DNA from: Chitinophagaceae bacterium | GTDB lineage: Bacteria > Bacteroidota > Bacteroidia > Chitinophagales > Chitinophagaceae | Direction: 5' to 3' | Length of the DNA: 57,995 nt | Assembly (NCBI GenBank): GCA_025933775.1 | Contig: JAICZH010000004.1 | Span: 1 to 57,995 of the forward strand | Part shown: positions 36,401 through 46,285 of the stretch, piece by piece | Position numbering within the stretch: position 1 is the first letter of the stretch | Layout of the letters: every line of letters begins with the position of its first letter | Made by a program: the position numbers and the translations under genes | Notes under the pieces: model-generated | Databases searched by the model: none | The model's input: the letters and a program-made list of their open reading frames with translations, nothing else | Told to the model about the DNA's origin: nothing

Positions 36401-36626
36401 TGTCTATTGGCATGCGCACAGTAAAATCCCCATTCTTAATATTATTTAATACATGAAGCAATTCAAGATCATTCAACTTATCTTCAAACTGGAAAGAATG
36501 CGTATTAATTTTTTCTTTACTCTTTCCGTTTGTTTTTTTTAAAGTTATAGTGCCGGCGGAGGTTTTATCGTTTGTTGATAACCTGGAATGAATAGGCTTT
36601 ACAAAACCTTTTGTGTTCTTTTTCAT
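30489..36626 (-). CDS. Giant soluble multi-HAMP hybrid histidine kinase with three receivers
   Basis: 2045 residues with no membrane segment. After a degenerate first unit come ten near-identical 92-residue HAMP repeats (about residues 190-1119), each with [23 protein letters not shown] and [15 protein letters not shown] domain (about 1130-1290), a coiled coil, HisKA with [10 protein letters not shown] (His about 1357), an ATPase domain with DTGIGIS and [11 protein letters not shown], and three receivers follow. Receiver phosphoacceptors are in [16 protein letters not shown] and [11 protein letters not shown]; the second lacks a normal Lys region (ILKDVQS). The order resembles fungal Nik1/Os-1 group III osmosensing kinases. 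A GC-richer insert HPALDSARR lies inside the ATPase domain. A -7 box precedes the gene. Confidence 0.95.
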   Translation of the reverse strand: MKKNTKGFVKPIHSRLSTNDKTSAGTITLKKTNGKSKEKINTHSFQFEDKLNDLELLHVLNNIKNGDFTVRMPIDRMGINGKICDTLNEIISLNEIWFKELTLARNTIGKQGKLGHRVELPRSARGSWNTGVDSINNLISDLVHPTIEIAHVISSVAKGNLSQEMPLKIGDHLLQGEFGRIAKEVNDMVKQLNLFSMEVTRVAREVGSEGILGGQAKVKGVAGVWKDLTDSVNQMAGNLTGQVRNIAEVTTAVAKGDLSKKITVDVQGEILELKDTINTMVDQLNSFSSEVTRVAREVGTDGKLGGQAEVKGVAGTWKDLTDSVNQMASNLTGQVRNIAEVTTAVARGDLSRKITVDVKGEILELKNTINTMVDQLNSFSAEVTRVAREVGSEGKLGGQATVKGVGGVWKDLTESVNQMGSNLTAQVRNIADVTTAVANGDLSKKITVDVQGEILELKNTINTMVDQLNSFASEVTRVALEVGTEGKLGGQAKVQGVGGTWKDLTDSVNQMGSNLTAQVRNIAEVTTAVANGDLSKKITVDVAGEILELKKTINTMVDQLNSFASEVTRVALEVGTEGKLGGQAKVKGVGGTWKDLTESVNQMGSNLTAQVRNIAEVTTAVAKGDLSRKITVDVKGEILELKNTINTMVDQLNSFGSEVFRVAREVGSEGMLGGQADVPGVEGLWKDLTDSVNKMASNLTSQVRNIAEVTTAVANGDLSRKIEVDVKGEILELKNTINTMVEQLRAFASEVTRVAREVGTEGKLGGQANVPGVAGTWKDLTDSVNQMAGNLTAQVRNIADVAIAVANGDMSRKITVDVRGEILQLKETLNTMVDQLRAFASEVTRVAREVGTDGKLGGQAFVPGVAGTWKDLTDSVNQMTGNLTSQVRNIAEVTKAVASGDLSKKVTIDVKGEIFDLKNTINTMVDQLNSFAYEVTRVAREVGTEGKLGGQSEVQGVAGTWKDLTDSVNMMASNLTNQVRGIAKVVTAVATGNLKQKLSIVSRGEVAQLTDTINEMIDTLAVFADQVTTVAREVGVEGRLGGQASVPGASGIWKNLTENVNQLAENLTTQVRAIADVASSVTKGDLTQMIRVEAKGEVEELKDTINQMIVNLKRTTLRNQEQDWLKSNLAKFTQMLQGQKDLNTVTRRILSELAQVVNAQKGMFYILQQDENIQNQKLKLFAAYAYGDEIKASKEFALGEGLIGQCAVEKERILLTNLPKNYIKINSGLGKASPVNLIVLPVLFETEIKAVIELASFDAFSETHLDFLSQLTESIGIVLNTIEANSRTEGLLEQSQSLTEELRRTNEQLEDRAQLMIKQKEEVEAKNKEVEEARRSLEDKAEQLQITSKYKSEFLANMSHELRTPLNSLLILAQQLYENHEGNLNEKQVRYARTIHSCGDDLIQLINDILDISKIESGYISTDFINLRFSAITAFVETTFKHISENKNLRFNIEMDEKLPGSLETDAQRLNQILKNLLSNSFKFTEKGEVKLKIYEANHNWKQGHPALDSARRVVAFEIKDTGIGISKDKQNIIFEAFQQAEGSTSRKYGGTGLGLSISRGLADLLGGTIELESEAGLGSTFTLFLPIEYNSAIAKKEKHSNLKVSEYKLEDGTGDVVIQSVPTVKVSETKEMDVLKEVINEVGDDRNNIIAGEKVVLVVEDDLRFGKIMIEKAHEKDLKIVVATNFGEVFDLANKYIPIAVTLDVKLPDASGWRILDLFKNDINFRHIPVHLISGEENRLLAMQRGARSFHLKPLKAEALNILFNDIAEFSNKKPKRLLIVEDNELDSSQVAKILENGDLIEIEITNLGKAALELIEKNSYDCIIVDYMLPDIAGMEFVTEISAIKKLQMTPVIIYSAKSFSARERSKLKLYANKIILKDVQSLDLLLEETIMLLHIDHKDLLPEKRKMIEDLRSKKDVLAGKNVLVVDDDVRNLFALTSTFERFNINTITAESGKEAMNLLSENNETDIVLMDIMMPEMDGYETIQKIRREHKNNSLPIIAVTAKAMKGDREKCIEAGASDYITKPLKIDQLMSLMRVWLYKK
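33310..36060. repeat. Ten-copy ~276-bp tandem repeat within the multi-HAMP kinase gene
   Basis: The coding repeat recurs every 276 bases; for example the CCGCC(C/A)AG(C/T)TTTCC block lies near 33503, 33777, 34053, 34330, 34605, 34881, 35156, 35432, 35708 and 35984. The middle copies are nearly identical in protein, whereas the end copies (nearest 33400 and 36000) diverge. Confidence 0.9.
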
Positions 36627-36655
36627 AGAAATTTATTAGATAAATTAATGTATAT

Positions 36656-36663
36656 CAAACCTA
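36656..36663 (-). promoter_or_regulatory. -7 box of the multi-HAMP kinase operon
   Basis: Minus-strand TAGGTTTG fits TAnnTTTG; it ends 29 bases before the start codon at 36626. A TTG lies about 21 bases upstream of it. Confidence 0.55.
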
Positions 36664-36759
36664 CAACAAAACGCATTTAAAAAGCAATTTTTATTTTGGA
36701 TGAAATGTTATTTAAGCATGTTTTAGTCTAAATTCATATCTTTAATGGTAATATAACTT

Positions 36760-37185
36760 ATGGAAAAAGACAGCGATTTTTTGCAGCACAAATTACCTGC
36801 CAAATTTATATTGCTCGGAGAAGATGATATTGATGACAAGGAATTACTCGAAGAAATTTTCTGCGAGGCCGATGCATCGGTAAGGTTACAATTTTTTAAT
36901 AATGGAAAAAAAGTGATCACCCATCTTGAAACATGTAGGGAGCCACTTCCGTGTTTAATTATTTTAGATTTTAATATGCCCGAATTAAATGGCGCTGAAA
37001 TATTAAAAATGTTATCTGCCAACAAACGCCTTGCCCCGATTCCCAAAATAATATGGAGCACTTCCAACGCTCCAGTTTATAAAAGCATTTGTTTAGAATA
37101 TGGCGCAAGAGATTATCTGGTGAAGCCTTCCACCATTAGCGATCTTCAGAATATGGTAAAATATATGCTAGCTTATTGCCAATAG
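36760..37185 (+). CDS. Single-domain response regulator (Rcp1-like)
   Basis: 141 residues. Acidic pocket GEDDIDD, phosphoacceptor Asp in LIILDFNMPELNG, switch WSTSNA and Lys in YLVKPS. The ordering and spacing fit small receivers of the Rcp1/CheY type without output domain. It is divergent from the multi-HAMP kinase and lies 51 bases upstream of a soluble histidine kinase gene on its own strand, which is its likely partner. It probably passes phosphate to or from the kinases of this island. Confidence 0.92.
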   Translation: MEKDSDFLQHKLPAKFILLGEDDIDDKELLEEIFCEADASVRLQFFNNGKKVITHLETCREPLPCLIILDFNMPELNGAEILKMLSANKRLAPIPKIIWSTSNAPVYKSICLEYGARDYLVKPSTISDLQNMVKYMLAYCQ

Positions 37186-37236
37186 TGATGTAAAACGTTG
37201 CGATAACTAAAGTTGATAATTGCAAAAAAAAATAAC

Positions 37237-38043
37237 ATGACGCCACAAAAATTGTTATATGAACAAAGAATTCAACAATTGGAAACGGAATTGCAAAATG
37301 CCCGAACTACGATAGAACAATTTAAAAAAGAACAGGATGAATTTATTGCAATTGCCTGTCATGATTTGGAGGCGCCTCTTCGAAAGCTTTCTACTTTTAT
37401 AGAACGTTTCATTGCAAAATATAAAAAAACGAAACCCGATGATGATACAGTCATTTATATTGATCGCATTCAATCAACCCTGGCAGATATGCGCTCTATG
37501 ATCAATGATCTTTCCGATTTATTTGAATGCACTCACTCCCATAGCAATTTTAAAGAATGCAACCTGAATGAAATATTACAAATTGTTTTAAAAGAAATGC
37601 AACCTGTTATTAAAAAAAGTAATGTAAAAATTATTTATTCAAAACTCCCCACTGTTCAGGCAAATTCGGTTCAATTAAAAAATTTATTTCAAAATCTTAT
37701 AACGAATGCTATTAAATTCCGTAAAAAAGATTCTTCTTTGCAAATACAAATATCCGCATCACAGATGAATGAAGAAGATCATCAAACTTTTAATTTTATA
37801 AAAAATGGTATTTATTTTAAAATTGAAATTATAGATAACGGCATTGGATTTGAGGAGCAATATTCTGAAAAAATTTTTCAGCCATTTATAAAACTGCATG
37901 GAAAGTCTGCGTATGAAGGCAATGGATTTGGCCTGGCGAAATGTAAAAAAATTGCTGAAAAACATGAAGGCTTTATAATGGCAAAACCCGTCAAAGATGG
38001 CGGCGCCAGGTTTATATTAATTTTACCCGAGACACACAAATAA
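37237..38043 (+). CDS. Soluble histidine kinase
   Basis: 268 residues from ATG 37237; an in-frame TTG 24 bases earlier is less likely. A short N-terminal coiled coil (about 5-40) leads into a HisKA helix with CHDLEAPLRKL, followed by an ATPase domain: LFQNLITNAIKF, DNGIGFE and GNGFGLAKCKKI. There is no sensory domain, so input must come by interaction, perhaps with the receiver encoded 51 bases upstream. The next gene starts three bases after its stop, giving a three-gene unit receiver, kinase, receiver-PAS-kinase. Confidence 0.92.
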   Translation: MTPQKLLYEQRIQQLETELQNARTTIEQFKKEQDEFIAIACHDLEAPLRKLSTFIERFIAKYKKTKPDDDTVIYIDRIQSTLADMRSMINDLSDLFECTHSHSNFKECNLNEILQIVLKEMQPVIKKSNVKIIYSKLPTVQANSVQLKNLFQNLITNAIKFRKKDSSLQIQISASQMNEEDHQTFNFIKNGIYFKIEIIDNGIGFEEQYSEKIFQPFIKLHGKSAYEGNGFGLAKCKKIAEKHEGFIMAKPVKDGGARFILILPETHK

Positions 38044-38046
38044 CAT

Positions 38047-39594
38047 ATGCTTACGGCAAACAAAATAAAAATATTGGTAGTAGATGATGATGAAGATGAC
38101 TACTTCATAATCTCCGATTTTATTAATGAAATTGATAAAAATAAATTTGTAATTGATTGGTGTAATAGTTATCAATTGGCTATTGAAAAATTTTCACGCA
38201 GCGAATATCATATTTATTTTGTGGATTACAGGCTGGGAAATAAAACCGGTTTGCAATTGCTGAAACAAGCTGCCCGCCTGGAATGTAACGATCCCATTAT
38301 TTTATTAACAGGAAAGGGCAATAAAGAAATTGATATAGAAGCCATGAAAAATGGCGCTACCGATTATCTTATAAAATCGGAACTGAATGCAGAAAAACTT
38401 GAACGATGCGTTCGTTATTCACTCGACAGAGCCGCTTATTTAAAAGCAATTAAAGAAAGTGAAAACCGATTAAAAACTTTTTTCAGAAGCGGGCCCGATG
38501 CCATCATTGTTATTAATGAAAAGGAAGAAATTTTGGAATGGAACCCGCAGGCAGAAACTATTTTTGGTTTTACCGCCAAAGAAGCCATTGGTAAAATATT
38601 ATCACAAACCATTATTCCGAAACAATATCGCAAAGCCCATAAAAAGGGAATGTTTCATTTTTTAGAAACCGGCGAGGGGCCCGTGCTAAACAAAACAACA
38701 GAGGTAACTGCGCTGCATAAAGATGGGCATGAATTTTATATTAATCTCAGCATTTCATCTGTAAAAATAAAAGACGAATGGTTATTTATTGCTTTCCTTT
38801 CTGATATTACGGAAAGAAAAAAAACCGAAGAAGCTTTAATACACAAAGAAGCAGAATTATTACAGGCACGGATGCTCGAAGAAAAGAAAAATGAATTTCT
38901 TTCTATTGCCAGCCACGAATTAAAAACACCTTTAACGACTTTGAAAGCCTATGCCAACATGGTATTTGAGCTGAGTAAAAATAATTCTTCTGAAGCAATA
39001 CAGCAATATCTTTTAAAAATAGATCAATATTCCAATAAATTAAATTTTCTTATTAATGAACTATTGGATGTATCGAGAATACATGCGGGAAAACTATCGC
39101 TTAACCATACCGAAGTGGATACAAAACATTTTTTGCCCAATGTGCTTAATGCCATGCAGCAAATTACTTTAACCCACAAAATAATTTTAAAAGAAAACGA
39201 ATCTGCAACAGTGCGGATGGACCCGCTTCGGCTTGAGCAGGTAATTACCAACATTATAAGTAATGCAGCAAAGTATTCGCCGGGCAAAGAAAACATTATT
39301 GTAAATTCTGTAAAAAAGAATGGTGAAGTAATTGTTTCTTTCAGAGATTATGGTATTGGAATTCCTAAAGAAAAACTTACAAAAATTTTCGATCGTTTCT
39401 ACCGCGTTCCCGAAGAATCAAATAAATTCAGCGGTTTGGGAATCGGTTTATTTGTATCGTCTGAAATTGTAAAACAACATGGGGGCAAAATATGGGCTAC
39501 GGCTAATAACGATGAAGGAAGCACTTTTTATTTTAGCTTGCCAACGGTGAAGAAAATTAAAAAATCATTAAGTTCCGCGCAATTGGAGCGATAA
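38047..39594 (+). CDS. Receiver-PAS-histidine kinase
   Basis: 515 residues, soluble. A receiver (about 1-125; VVDDDEDD, phosphoacceptor IYFVDYRLGN, LLTGKG, YLIKSE) is followed by a PAS domain (about 138-255; DAIIVINEKEEILEWN, ITERKK) and a HisKA helix with SHELKTPLTT. An ATPase domain follows (VITNIISNAAKYS, DYGIGIP, IFDRFYRVPEE, GLGIGLFVSSE). Last gene of the plus-strand signalling unit. The 230 bases after it hold nothing recognised. The ligand of the PAS domain is unknown. Confidence 0.93.
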   Translation: MLTANKIKILVVDDDEDDYFIISDFINEIDKNKFVIDWCNSYQLAIEKFSRSEYHIYFVDYRLGNKTGLQLLKQAARLECNDPIILLTGKGNKEIDIEAMKNGATDYLIKSELNAEKLERCVRYSLDRAAYLKAIKESENRLKTFFRSGPDAIIVINEKEEILEWNPQAETIFGFTAKEAIGKILSQTIIPKQYRKAHKKGMFHFLETGEGPVLNKTTEVTALHKDGHEFYINLSISSVKIKDEWLFIAFLSDITERKKTEEALIHKEAELLQARMLEEKKNEFLSIASHELKTPLTTLKAYANMVFELSKNNSSEAIQQYLLKIDQYSNKLNFLINELLDVSRIHAGKLSLNHTEVDTKHFLPNVLNAMQQITLTHKIILKENESATVRMDPLRLEQVITNIISNAAKYSPGKENIIVNSVKKNGEVIVSFRDYGIGIPKEKLTKIFDRFYRVPEESNKFSGLGIGLFVSSEIVKQHGGKIWATANNDEGSTFYFSLPTVKKIKKSLSSAQLER

Positions 39595-39824
39595 GTTTAA
39601 AAACAAAAACTGCGTTTATGCCTTACCGTTATACTTTATTGCAATAAATTTCCGAAGCTATAATATTTAGCCATTATCTATCTCTATACATATAACCAGG
39701 CTGTTGAAAAAATCATTTCCAACAAATAAAATTCATTCTGCAATCAGCCAATTTCGCAAAATCTAAACACTGTTAATTTATTCTTTGGCATACTATTGGT
39801 ATTTTTTTAGAAAAAATAAACATT

Positions 39825-40178
39825 ATGAAAAAGATCCTATTAAGTATGCTGATATGCGGAAGCATATTATCTGCATCAGCTCAGGCAACCGATAGTACTA
39901 CAAATACTACCGTTACCACTACACACAAGTATTATTATTATCCTTCATCAAATATTTATTACGATGAAGCTTCAGGAAATTATTGGTATTGGGATAAAGG
40001 CTCTTCGCAGTGGATGATGGCGCAAACGCTCCCATCTACAATAACGCTGCAAAAAAAACCGGAATATCCGATAACTTATAATGGAAATGATCCATGGAAA
40101 AATAATACGGCCGATATGAAAAAATATAAAGTAAAGAAAAACGGTACGATAAAAATTAAACCTAAAGACAAAGATTAA
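39825..40178 (+). CDS. Secreted small protein, unknown family
   Basis: 117 residues. A clear signal peptide (MKKILLSMLICGSILSASAQ, cleavage after about residue 20) is followed by a Thr/Tyr-rich region with KYYYYPSSNIYYDEASGNYWYWD and a lysine-rich tail. The YYDxxSGNYWYWD pattern looks like a small aromatic beta-hairpin repeat. I do not recognise a named family. It is monocistronic, with a strong terminator after it at 40201. Confidence 0.7.
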   Translation: MKKILLSMLICGSILSASAQATDSTTNTTVTTTHKYYYYPSSNIYYDEASGNYWYWDKGSSQWMMAQTLPSTITLQKKPEYPITYNGNDPWKNNTADMKKYKVKKNGTIKIKPKDKD

Positions 40179-40200
40179 TGAATTTAAAATTAAAGATAAA

Positions 40201-40224
40201 AAACCTGCTGATGCAGGTTTTTTT
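40201..40224 (+). terminator. Rho-independent terminator after the secreted protein
   Basis: Stem AAACCTGC (40201-40208) / GCAGGTTT (40213-40220), loop TGAT, then a T-run to 40224. Confidence 0.9.
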
Positions 40225-40234
40225 ATTTGAAAAG

Positions 40235-40321
40235 ACAAATTCATAAAATGACTTCCGCTATTAGTTCGCCATCAAAACACCGTTCATCATCAAAAAAAAC
40301 AAAGTCATTTTATGAATTTGT
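40235..40321. repeat. Perfect 20-bp inverted repeat around a 47-bp spacer
   Basis: Bases 40235-40254 are the exact reverse complement of 40302-40321. The spacer is 47 bases. The right arm ends 20 bases before the glutathione peroxidase start codon, so it overlaps that gene's promoter or leader. A perfect 20-base match is far beyond chance at this distance. It could be an RNA hairpin, a miniature element or a recombination site. Confidence 0.85.
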
Positions 40322-40341
40322 ATCTTTATAAAAAAAATAAA

Positions 40342-40890
40342 ATGAAAAAAATATTCATTGCCTGCGCATCGTTGATGCTGGCATCGTTTATTCAACCACC
40401 GAAAACTTCTTTTGTAAAAGCATCTATTTATGATTTTAAAGTTCCGGCATTAAGCGGCGGCACTATTGATTTCTCACAATTCAAAGGAAAGAAAATATTA
40501 ATTGTGAACACAGCATCCAAATGTGGTTATACTCCACAATACGAATACCTCGAAAAATTATATGAAAAGTATAAAGATAAACTGGTGATAGTGGGTTTTC
40601 CTGCCAATAATTTTGGAAGCCAGGAGCCGGGAACTAATGATGAAATAAAGGCTTTCTGTACTAAAAATTATGGCGTTACTTTTCCTATGGCTGCAAAAGT
40701 TTCTGTAAAAGGCGATGACATTGCTCCTATTTACAAATGGCTTACCGATAAATCAGAAAATGGCGTAATGGATGCAGATATTAAATGGAACTTCACTAAA
40801 TTTTTATTAGATGAACATGGAAATTTAATTGCAAAGTTCGATAGCCAGGTAGGCCCCATGAGCGATGAAATTTTGAAATATTTAAATTAA
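40342..40890 (+). CDS. Glutathione peroxidase-family thiol peroxidase, exported
   Basis: 182 residues from ATG 40342, which directly precedes a signal peptide (MKKIFIACASLMLASF). Family motifs: VNTASKCGYTPQY with catalytic Cys in place of selenocysteine, GFPANNFGSQEPG (Gln) and KWNFTKFLLDEHG (Trp, Asn). It reduces hydroperoxides, in bacteria usually with thioredoxin-like donors, here in the periplasm. An upstream in-frame ATG at 40312 lies inside the inverted repeat and would hide the signal peptide. No redox partner is adjacent. Confidence 0.92.
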   Translation: MKKIFIACASLMLASFIQPPKTSFVKASIYDFKVPALSGGTIDFSQFKGKKILIVNTASKCGYTPQYEYLEKLYEKYKDKLVIVGFPANNFGSQEPGTNDEIKAFCTKNYGVTFPMAAKVSVKGDDIAPIYKWLTDKSENGVMDADIKWNFTKFLLDEHGNLIAKFDSQVGPMSDEILKYLN

Positions 40891-40901
40891 GTTTTTCTTT
40901 G

Positions 40902-41080
40902 TTACACGAATTTAAAACACGAATTACGCGAATAAAAAATAAAATTTTATTCGTTCAGGTAATTCTCTTTCTTAATTAAATTATCCTTAGTATTAAAGAT
41001 TTTATTTTTTAAACTAATGAATTGTTCATGATAAGATATTTCTTTTTAATTCGTACAAAGTTAATTCGTGTAATTCGTGC
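40902..41080. repeat. ACGAATT/AATTCGT element, longer relative of the one at 24301
   Basis: The left end has TTACACGAATT (40902-40912) and ACACGAATTACGCGAA; the right end has TTCGTACAAAG, then AATTCGTGTAATTCGTGC (41063-41080). The right 18 bases are identical to those at 24352-24369. The interior is AT-rich without a gene. It fills most of the 234-base gap before holB. Confidence 0.6.
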
Positions 41081-41124
41081 CATCTAATTCCTGTAATTGA
41101 TTTTAAAAAATTTGTGTTATCGAA

Positions 41125-42336
41125 ATGCAGTTTGAAAATGTAATTGGCCTGCAGGCTACCAAAAAACATTTGATTGACATGGTACAGCAAAACAGGCTAA
41201 GCCATGCATTATTATTTTTGGGAAAAGAAGGCAGTGGCTCACTTGCAATGGCATTGGCATTTTCGCAATATATCGTTTGCACATCATCAAAAAATGAATT
41301 CTCATCTCAAGCCGCATTATTTGTAGCAGATATTATTGCTTCAGGTAAAACGGATGCCACAGATTCATGCGGCCATTGTGCTGCGTGTATTAAAGCACAA
41401 CAATTTATTCATCCCGATATTCATTTTTCATTTCCTGTAATTACAAAAAAATCGGGAACACCTTCCGTAAGTAACGATTTTATAAATGAATGGAGAGAGT
41501 TTATTGCCACACAACTTTATGGAAATGTGTATGACTGGCTGCAATTTATAGGCGCAGAAAATAAGCAGGGAAATATAACTGCCGAAGAATGCAACCAGAT
41601 CATTCATAAATTAAGCTTAAAATCTTTTGAAAGTAAATATAAAGTTCTCATCATGTGGATGCCCGAATTTTTGGGTAAAGAAGGAAACAAGCTTTTAAAA
41701 CTTATTGAAGAGCCACCACCCGATACACTTTTTATTTTTGTTGCAGAAGATGAAAATGCCATTTTACCAACCATTTTATCAAGAACCCAATTAATAAAAA
41801 TTCCTTCATTAAATAAAGATGAAATTGAAGAAGCACTCATTCAAAAAGCGAATGCAACTGCTGAACGCGCTGCACAGGTAGCTGCATTAAGTGAAGGAAA
41901 TTATCGCGAAGCCTTGCAAATATTACAAGCTGCAGAGCAAGACTGGCAGGGGCTTGTAAGAGACTGGCTCAATATCATTTTAAAAAATAATACAGCAGCA
42001 CAACTAAAATGGATTGATGAGACAGGCCAGCTTGGGCGCGAAAAACAAAAACAATTTATCCGTTATTTTATTCATTTGCTGCGTCAGGCAATAAGGCTAC
42101 GATTTTTGTATTCTTACAAAAGTGATAATGATTTGCAAATTCCTTCTAATGAAATTGATTTTGCCAACAGGTTCAATAAAATGTGCAGTATAGAAGCAGA
42201 AGAAGCCATCATAAATGAACTGGACAAAGCCATTTTTTATATTGAAAGAAATGCGCATGCAAAAATGTTATTTCATGCGCTGTCAATAAGGCTATATCAT
42301 ATTATTAAGGATAATTCGTTAATTTTGGTGAATTGA
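41125..42336 (+). CDS. holB: DNA polymerase III delta' subunit-like clamp-loader ATPase
   Basis: 403 residues. The N-terminus FENVIGLQATKKHLIDMVQ, RLSHALLFLGKEGSGS (altered P-loop), zinc-binding CGHCAAC, WMPEFLGKEGNKLLKLIEEPP and the sensor motif ILSRTQ match the delta' family. It is part of the clamp-loader complex that places the beta clamp on DNA. Delta' is normally not a working ATPase, consistent with the degenerate P-loop. It is followed by the PSP1 gene on the same strand after 232 bases with no recognisable feature. Confidence 0.88.
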   Translation: MQFENVIGLQATKKHLIDMVQQNRLSHALLFLGKEGSGSLAMALAFSQYIVCTSSKNEFSSQAALFVADIIASGKTDATDSCGHCAACIKAQQFIHPDIHFSFPVITKKSGTPSVSNDFINEWREFIATQLYGNVYDWLQFIGAENKQGNITAEECNQIIHKLSLKSFESKYKVLIMWMPEFLGKEGNKLLKLIEEPPPDTLFIFVAEDENAILPTILSRTQLIKIPSLNKDEIEEALIQKANATAERAAQVAALSEGNYREALQILQAAEQDWQGLVRDWLNIILKNNTAAQLKWIDETGQLGREKQKQFIRYFIHLLRQAIRLRFLYSYKSDNDLQIPSNEIDFANRFNKMCSIEAEEAIINELDKAIFYIERNAHAKMLFHALSIRLYHIIKDNSLILVN

Positions 42337-42568
42337 GGAACATGAATTTTTGCAGATGTCTTTATATTTTTTTTGAATTAATTTTTCAGCAATACGCATT
42401 TTCGTTTATACTTGACCGCTAGGAGGCCAATTATAGTTTATAAAAAATAGTAAGATTTATTTTCTAACCACAAACAGAAAATATTTCAAATATTTAATGC
42501 TGCTTTGTTTGTAAATATCTGCACATTCATCTTCCTTTATTATTAATTATTTTTTTTAGAATATAAAT

Positions 42569-43792
42569 ATGAGTTGTATAAGTTGTAGTACCGGCAAGCC
42601 CAATGGTTGCAAGAGCAATGGCGGATGCAGTACCGGAGGTTGTAACCGGATGAATGTGCACGACTGGCTTGCCAATCTTCCTTTCAGCGATCCTGAAAGT
42701 AATTGCCGGATTATGGAAGTTTCATTCAACCAGGGAAGCCGGAAAGATTTTTATCGCAACAATTCTTTACGCATTTTTGAAAAAGGCGATGTGATTGCTG
42801 TGGAAGGCATCAATGGATTTGATGTAGGAACCGTAAGCATTACAGGCGAATTAGTGCGCCTTCAATTAAAAAAACATGGCATTAAAGAAGATGCAGATTT
42901 TAAAAGAGTGCTGCGCATTGCAAGCGACAGCGATATTAATAAATGGAAAGAAACCAAAGCCCACGAGCATGAAGTATTGATGCGAAGCAGGGCCATTGCA
43001 AGGCAATTAAAAGTAGATCTGAAAATGGCTGAAGTAGAAATACAGGCCGACAGCCGCAAAGCAACATTTTTTTACATTGCTGATGATCGGGTTGATTTTC
43101 GCGAACTTATAAAAGTATATGCATCCGAGTTTAAAGTAAAAGTAGAAATGAAGCAGATAGGCGCAAGGCAGGAAGCCGGAAAAGTAGGCGGCATCGGCAG
43201 TTGCGGAAGAGAACTGTGTTGCAGCACCTGGCTTACCGATTTTAAAAGTGTAAATACTAACGCTGCGCGTTATCAAAATCTCAGCATTAATCAAACGAAG
43301 CTAAGTGGCCAATGCGGAAGATTAAAATGCTGTCTTAATTATGAGTTGGACACTTACCTCGATGCGTTGCAACATTTTCCTGACGATGCAGAAATGATTG
43401 AAGTAGAAAAAGGGCGCGCCTTTTTAATTAAGAAAGATATTTTCCGTAATCTGATGTGGTATTCCATGCAGGATAGCACAAGGCATTATCCCCTTACCAT
43501 TGAAAGCGTAAAAAAAATTCAGGAACAAAACAGGCAAGGTATAAAACCACAGGCATTGGAAACAGTAGAAGTGATTAATGAGAAATTAAAAGAAGCCGAG
43601 CCAGAATTTGTTGATGTGGTTGGTCATATTACTTTGAAATCGCTTGAAAAAAATAGCCGCAAACGCAGAGACAATCGCAATAAAAAAAATACAACCCCTA
43701 ATAAACAGCAACAACAAAATCAACCAAGAAATAACCAGAATATTCAACGGTCAAATAATACAAATCAACGACCACCGCGAAAGCAAAACTGA
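42569..43792 (+). CDS. ricT: PSP1-domain protein (RicT homologue) with cysteine-rich N-terminus
   Basis: 407 residues. The N-terminal 28 residues hold five cysteines (CISC, C, GGCSTGGC). The PSP1 core follows: FEKGDVIAVEG, MRSRAIARQLKVDLKM, FFYIADDRVDFRELIK, RQEAGKVGGIGSCGRELCC and QCGRLKCCLNYE. Its C-terminus is Gln/Asn-rich. RicT/YaaT in Firmicutes helps phosphorelay and RNase Y complexes via an iron-sulfur cluster; the many cysteines suit cluster binding here. In many Bacteroidota this gene sits by holB, as it does here, and is followed by gldH, which is absent here. Confidence 0.85.
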   Translation: MSCISCSTGKPNGCKSNGGCSTGGCNRMNVHDWLANLPFSDPESNCRIMEVSFNQGSRKDFYRNNSLRIFEKGDVIAVEGINGFDVGTVSITGELVRLQLKKHGIKEDADFKRVLRIASDSDINKWKETKAHEHEVLMRSRAIARQLKVDLKMAEVEIQADSRKATFFYIADDRVDFRELIKVYASEFKVKVEMKQIGARQEAGKVGGIGSCGRELCCSTWLTDFKSVNTNAARYQNLSINQTKLSGQCGRLKCCLNYELDTYLDALQHFPDDAEMIEVEKGRAFLIKKDIFRNLMWYSMQDSTRHYPLTIESVKKIQEQNRQGIKPQALETVEVINEKLKEAEPEFVDVVGHITLKSLEKNSRKRRDNRNKKNTTPNKQQQQNQPRNNQNIQRSNNTNQRPPRKQN

Positions 43793-43951
43793 TAAAATAT
43801 TTAATGCTGAATTTTATTGGCAATAATATTTTTTTTAAAAAAATATTTTATGCAAAGAAGCGACGAACTAAGTTTTTAAAAGAGAACCTGCAACTCTGCA
43901 ACTCTGCGAGAAACCTTTTTTGTAAATAATTTTTCTTCTTTATATTGCCGC

Positions 43952-44854
43952 ATGTCAATTACCATTTCAAATCTTACTAAAACTTATGGAACACAAAAAG
44001 CGATTGATAACATTTCATTCGATGCATGCAACAATGAAATAGTTGGTTTTTTAGGTCCGAATGGCGCCGGTAAATCAACCACTATGAAAATTGTTACAGG
44101 TTATCTTCAGAGTGATTCAGGTAATGTAATGGTAAATGGAATAGATGTAAATGCCCATCCGATAGAAACAAAAAAACAAATTGGCTATTTGCCCGAAGGA
44201 AATCCTTTGTATTATGAAATGTATGTGCGTGAATATCTCAGTTTCATTGCACGTGTTCATCAAATAAAAAATATAAAAAAAAGAATTGAAGAAGTAATTG
44301 ATATAACCGGTTTGCGAAACGAAAGCAATAAAAAAACCGGACAATTGAGCAAAGGCTATAAACAACGCGTGGGACTTGCTGCAGCCCTCATTCATAATCC
44401 CGATGTGCTTATTCTTGATGAACCAACCAGCGGACTTGATCCCAACCAGATTATTGAAATAAGAGAAGTGATAAAAGAATTGGGCAAAAATAAAACCGTA
44501 CTTTTTTCATCACACATTTTGCAGGAAGTAGAAAGTATTTGCGACAGAATTATTATTATCAATAAAGGAAATATTGTAGCCGATGATACACTCGTTAATT
44601 TGCAAGCAGCTAATAAAAATTTGAATACAGTGGTAGTGCAGTTTGGCGAAAAAATAAATATTGATTTATTACTTGCATTAAATGATGTTCAAAGTGTAGA
44701 AGAAATATCCGGCCAATATTTTATACAAACAACAGATGCAGAAAAAATAAAAAAACAATTATTAGAATTTAGTTTACAAAACAATCTCGATATACTTTCT
44801 TTGCAAAGCAAAAGTAAAAGCCTGGAAGAAGTGTTTAGAAATGTAACGAATTAG
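43952..44854 (+). CDS. gldA: ABC transporter ATPase, GldA-type
   Basis: 300 residues. Walker A GPNGAGKST, Q-loop IGYLPEGNPLYYEM, signature LSKGYKQRVGLA, Walker B VLILDEPTSGLDPNQ and the switch His in LFSSH are all intact. The length, GYLPEGNPLY motif and C-terminal LEEVFRNVT match the GldA subgroup, which in gliding Bacteroidota works with GldF and GldG. Neither permease gene is adjacent, and the next gene is enolase. The gene name is therefore by similarity only; another drug/lipid ABC-2 system is possible. Confidence 0.75.
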   Translation: MSITISNLTKTYGTQKAIDNISFDACNNEIVGFLGPNGAGKSTTMKIVTGYLQSDSGNVMVNGIDVNAHPIETKKQIGYLPEGNPLYYEMYVREYLSFIARVHQIKNIKKRIEEVIDITGLRNESNKKTGQLSKGYKQRVGLAAALIHNPDVLILDEPTSGLDPNQIIEIREVIKELGKNKTVLFSSHILQEVESICDRIIIINKGNIVADDTLVNLQAANKNLNTVVVQFGEKINIDLLLALNDVQSVEEISGQYFIQTTDAEKIKKQLLEFSLQNNLDILSLQSKSKSLEEVFRNVTN

Positions 44855-44928
44855 AAGGTTTGTTTTATAATAAAAAAACTTTAGAAATCGAATTAAAAAA
44901 ACTTTTTAATAATTAAACCAACAAATAA

Positions 44929-46221
<1,293 letters not shown>

Positions 46222-46285
46222 AGTTATTCACACCGTTTTTAAAATAATAACTTGAAATGAATAATTTAAATATTAAAAATTAAAT

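Noticed and set aside
30489-36626. Poly-HAMP protein as a chemoreceptor
   Set aside because: It has no methyl-accepting hairpin tip and no membrane helix, and it carries complete kinase and receiver domains.
40342-40890. Selenoprotein glutathione peroxidase
   Set aside because: The catalytic position is an ordinary cysteine codon (TGT) and no in-frame TGA occurs.
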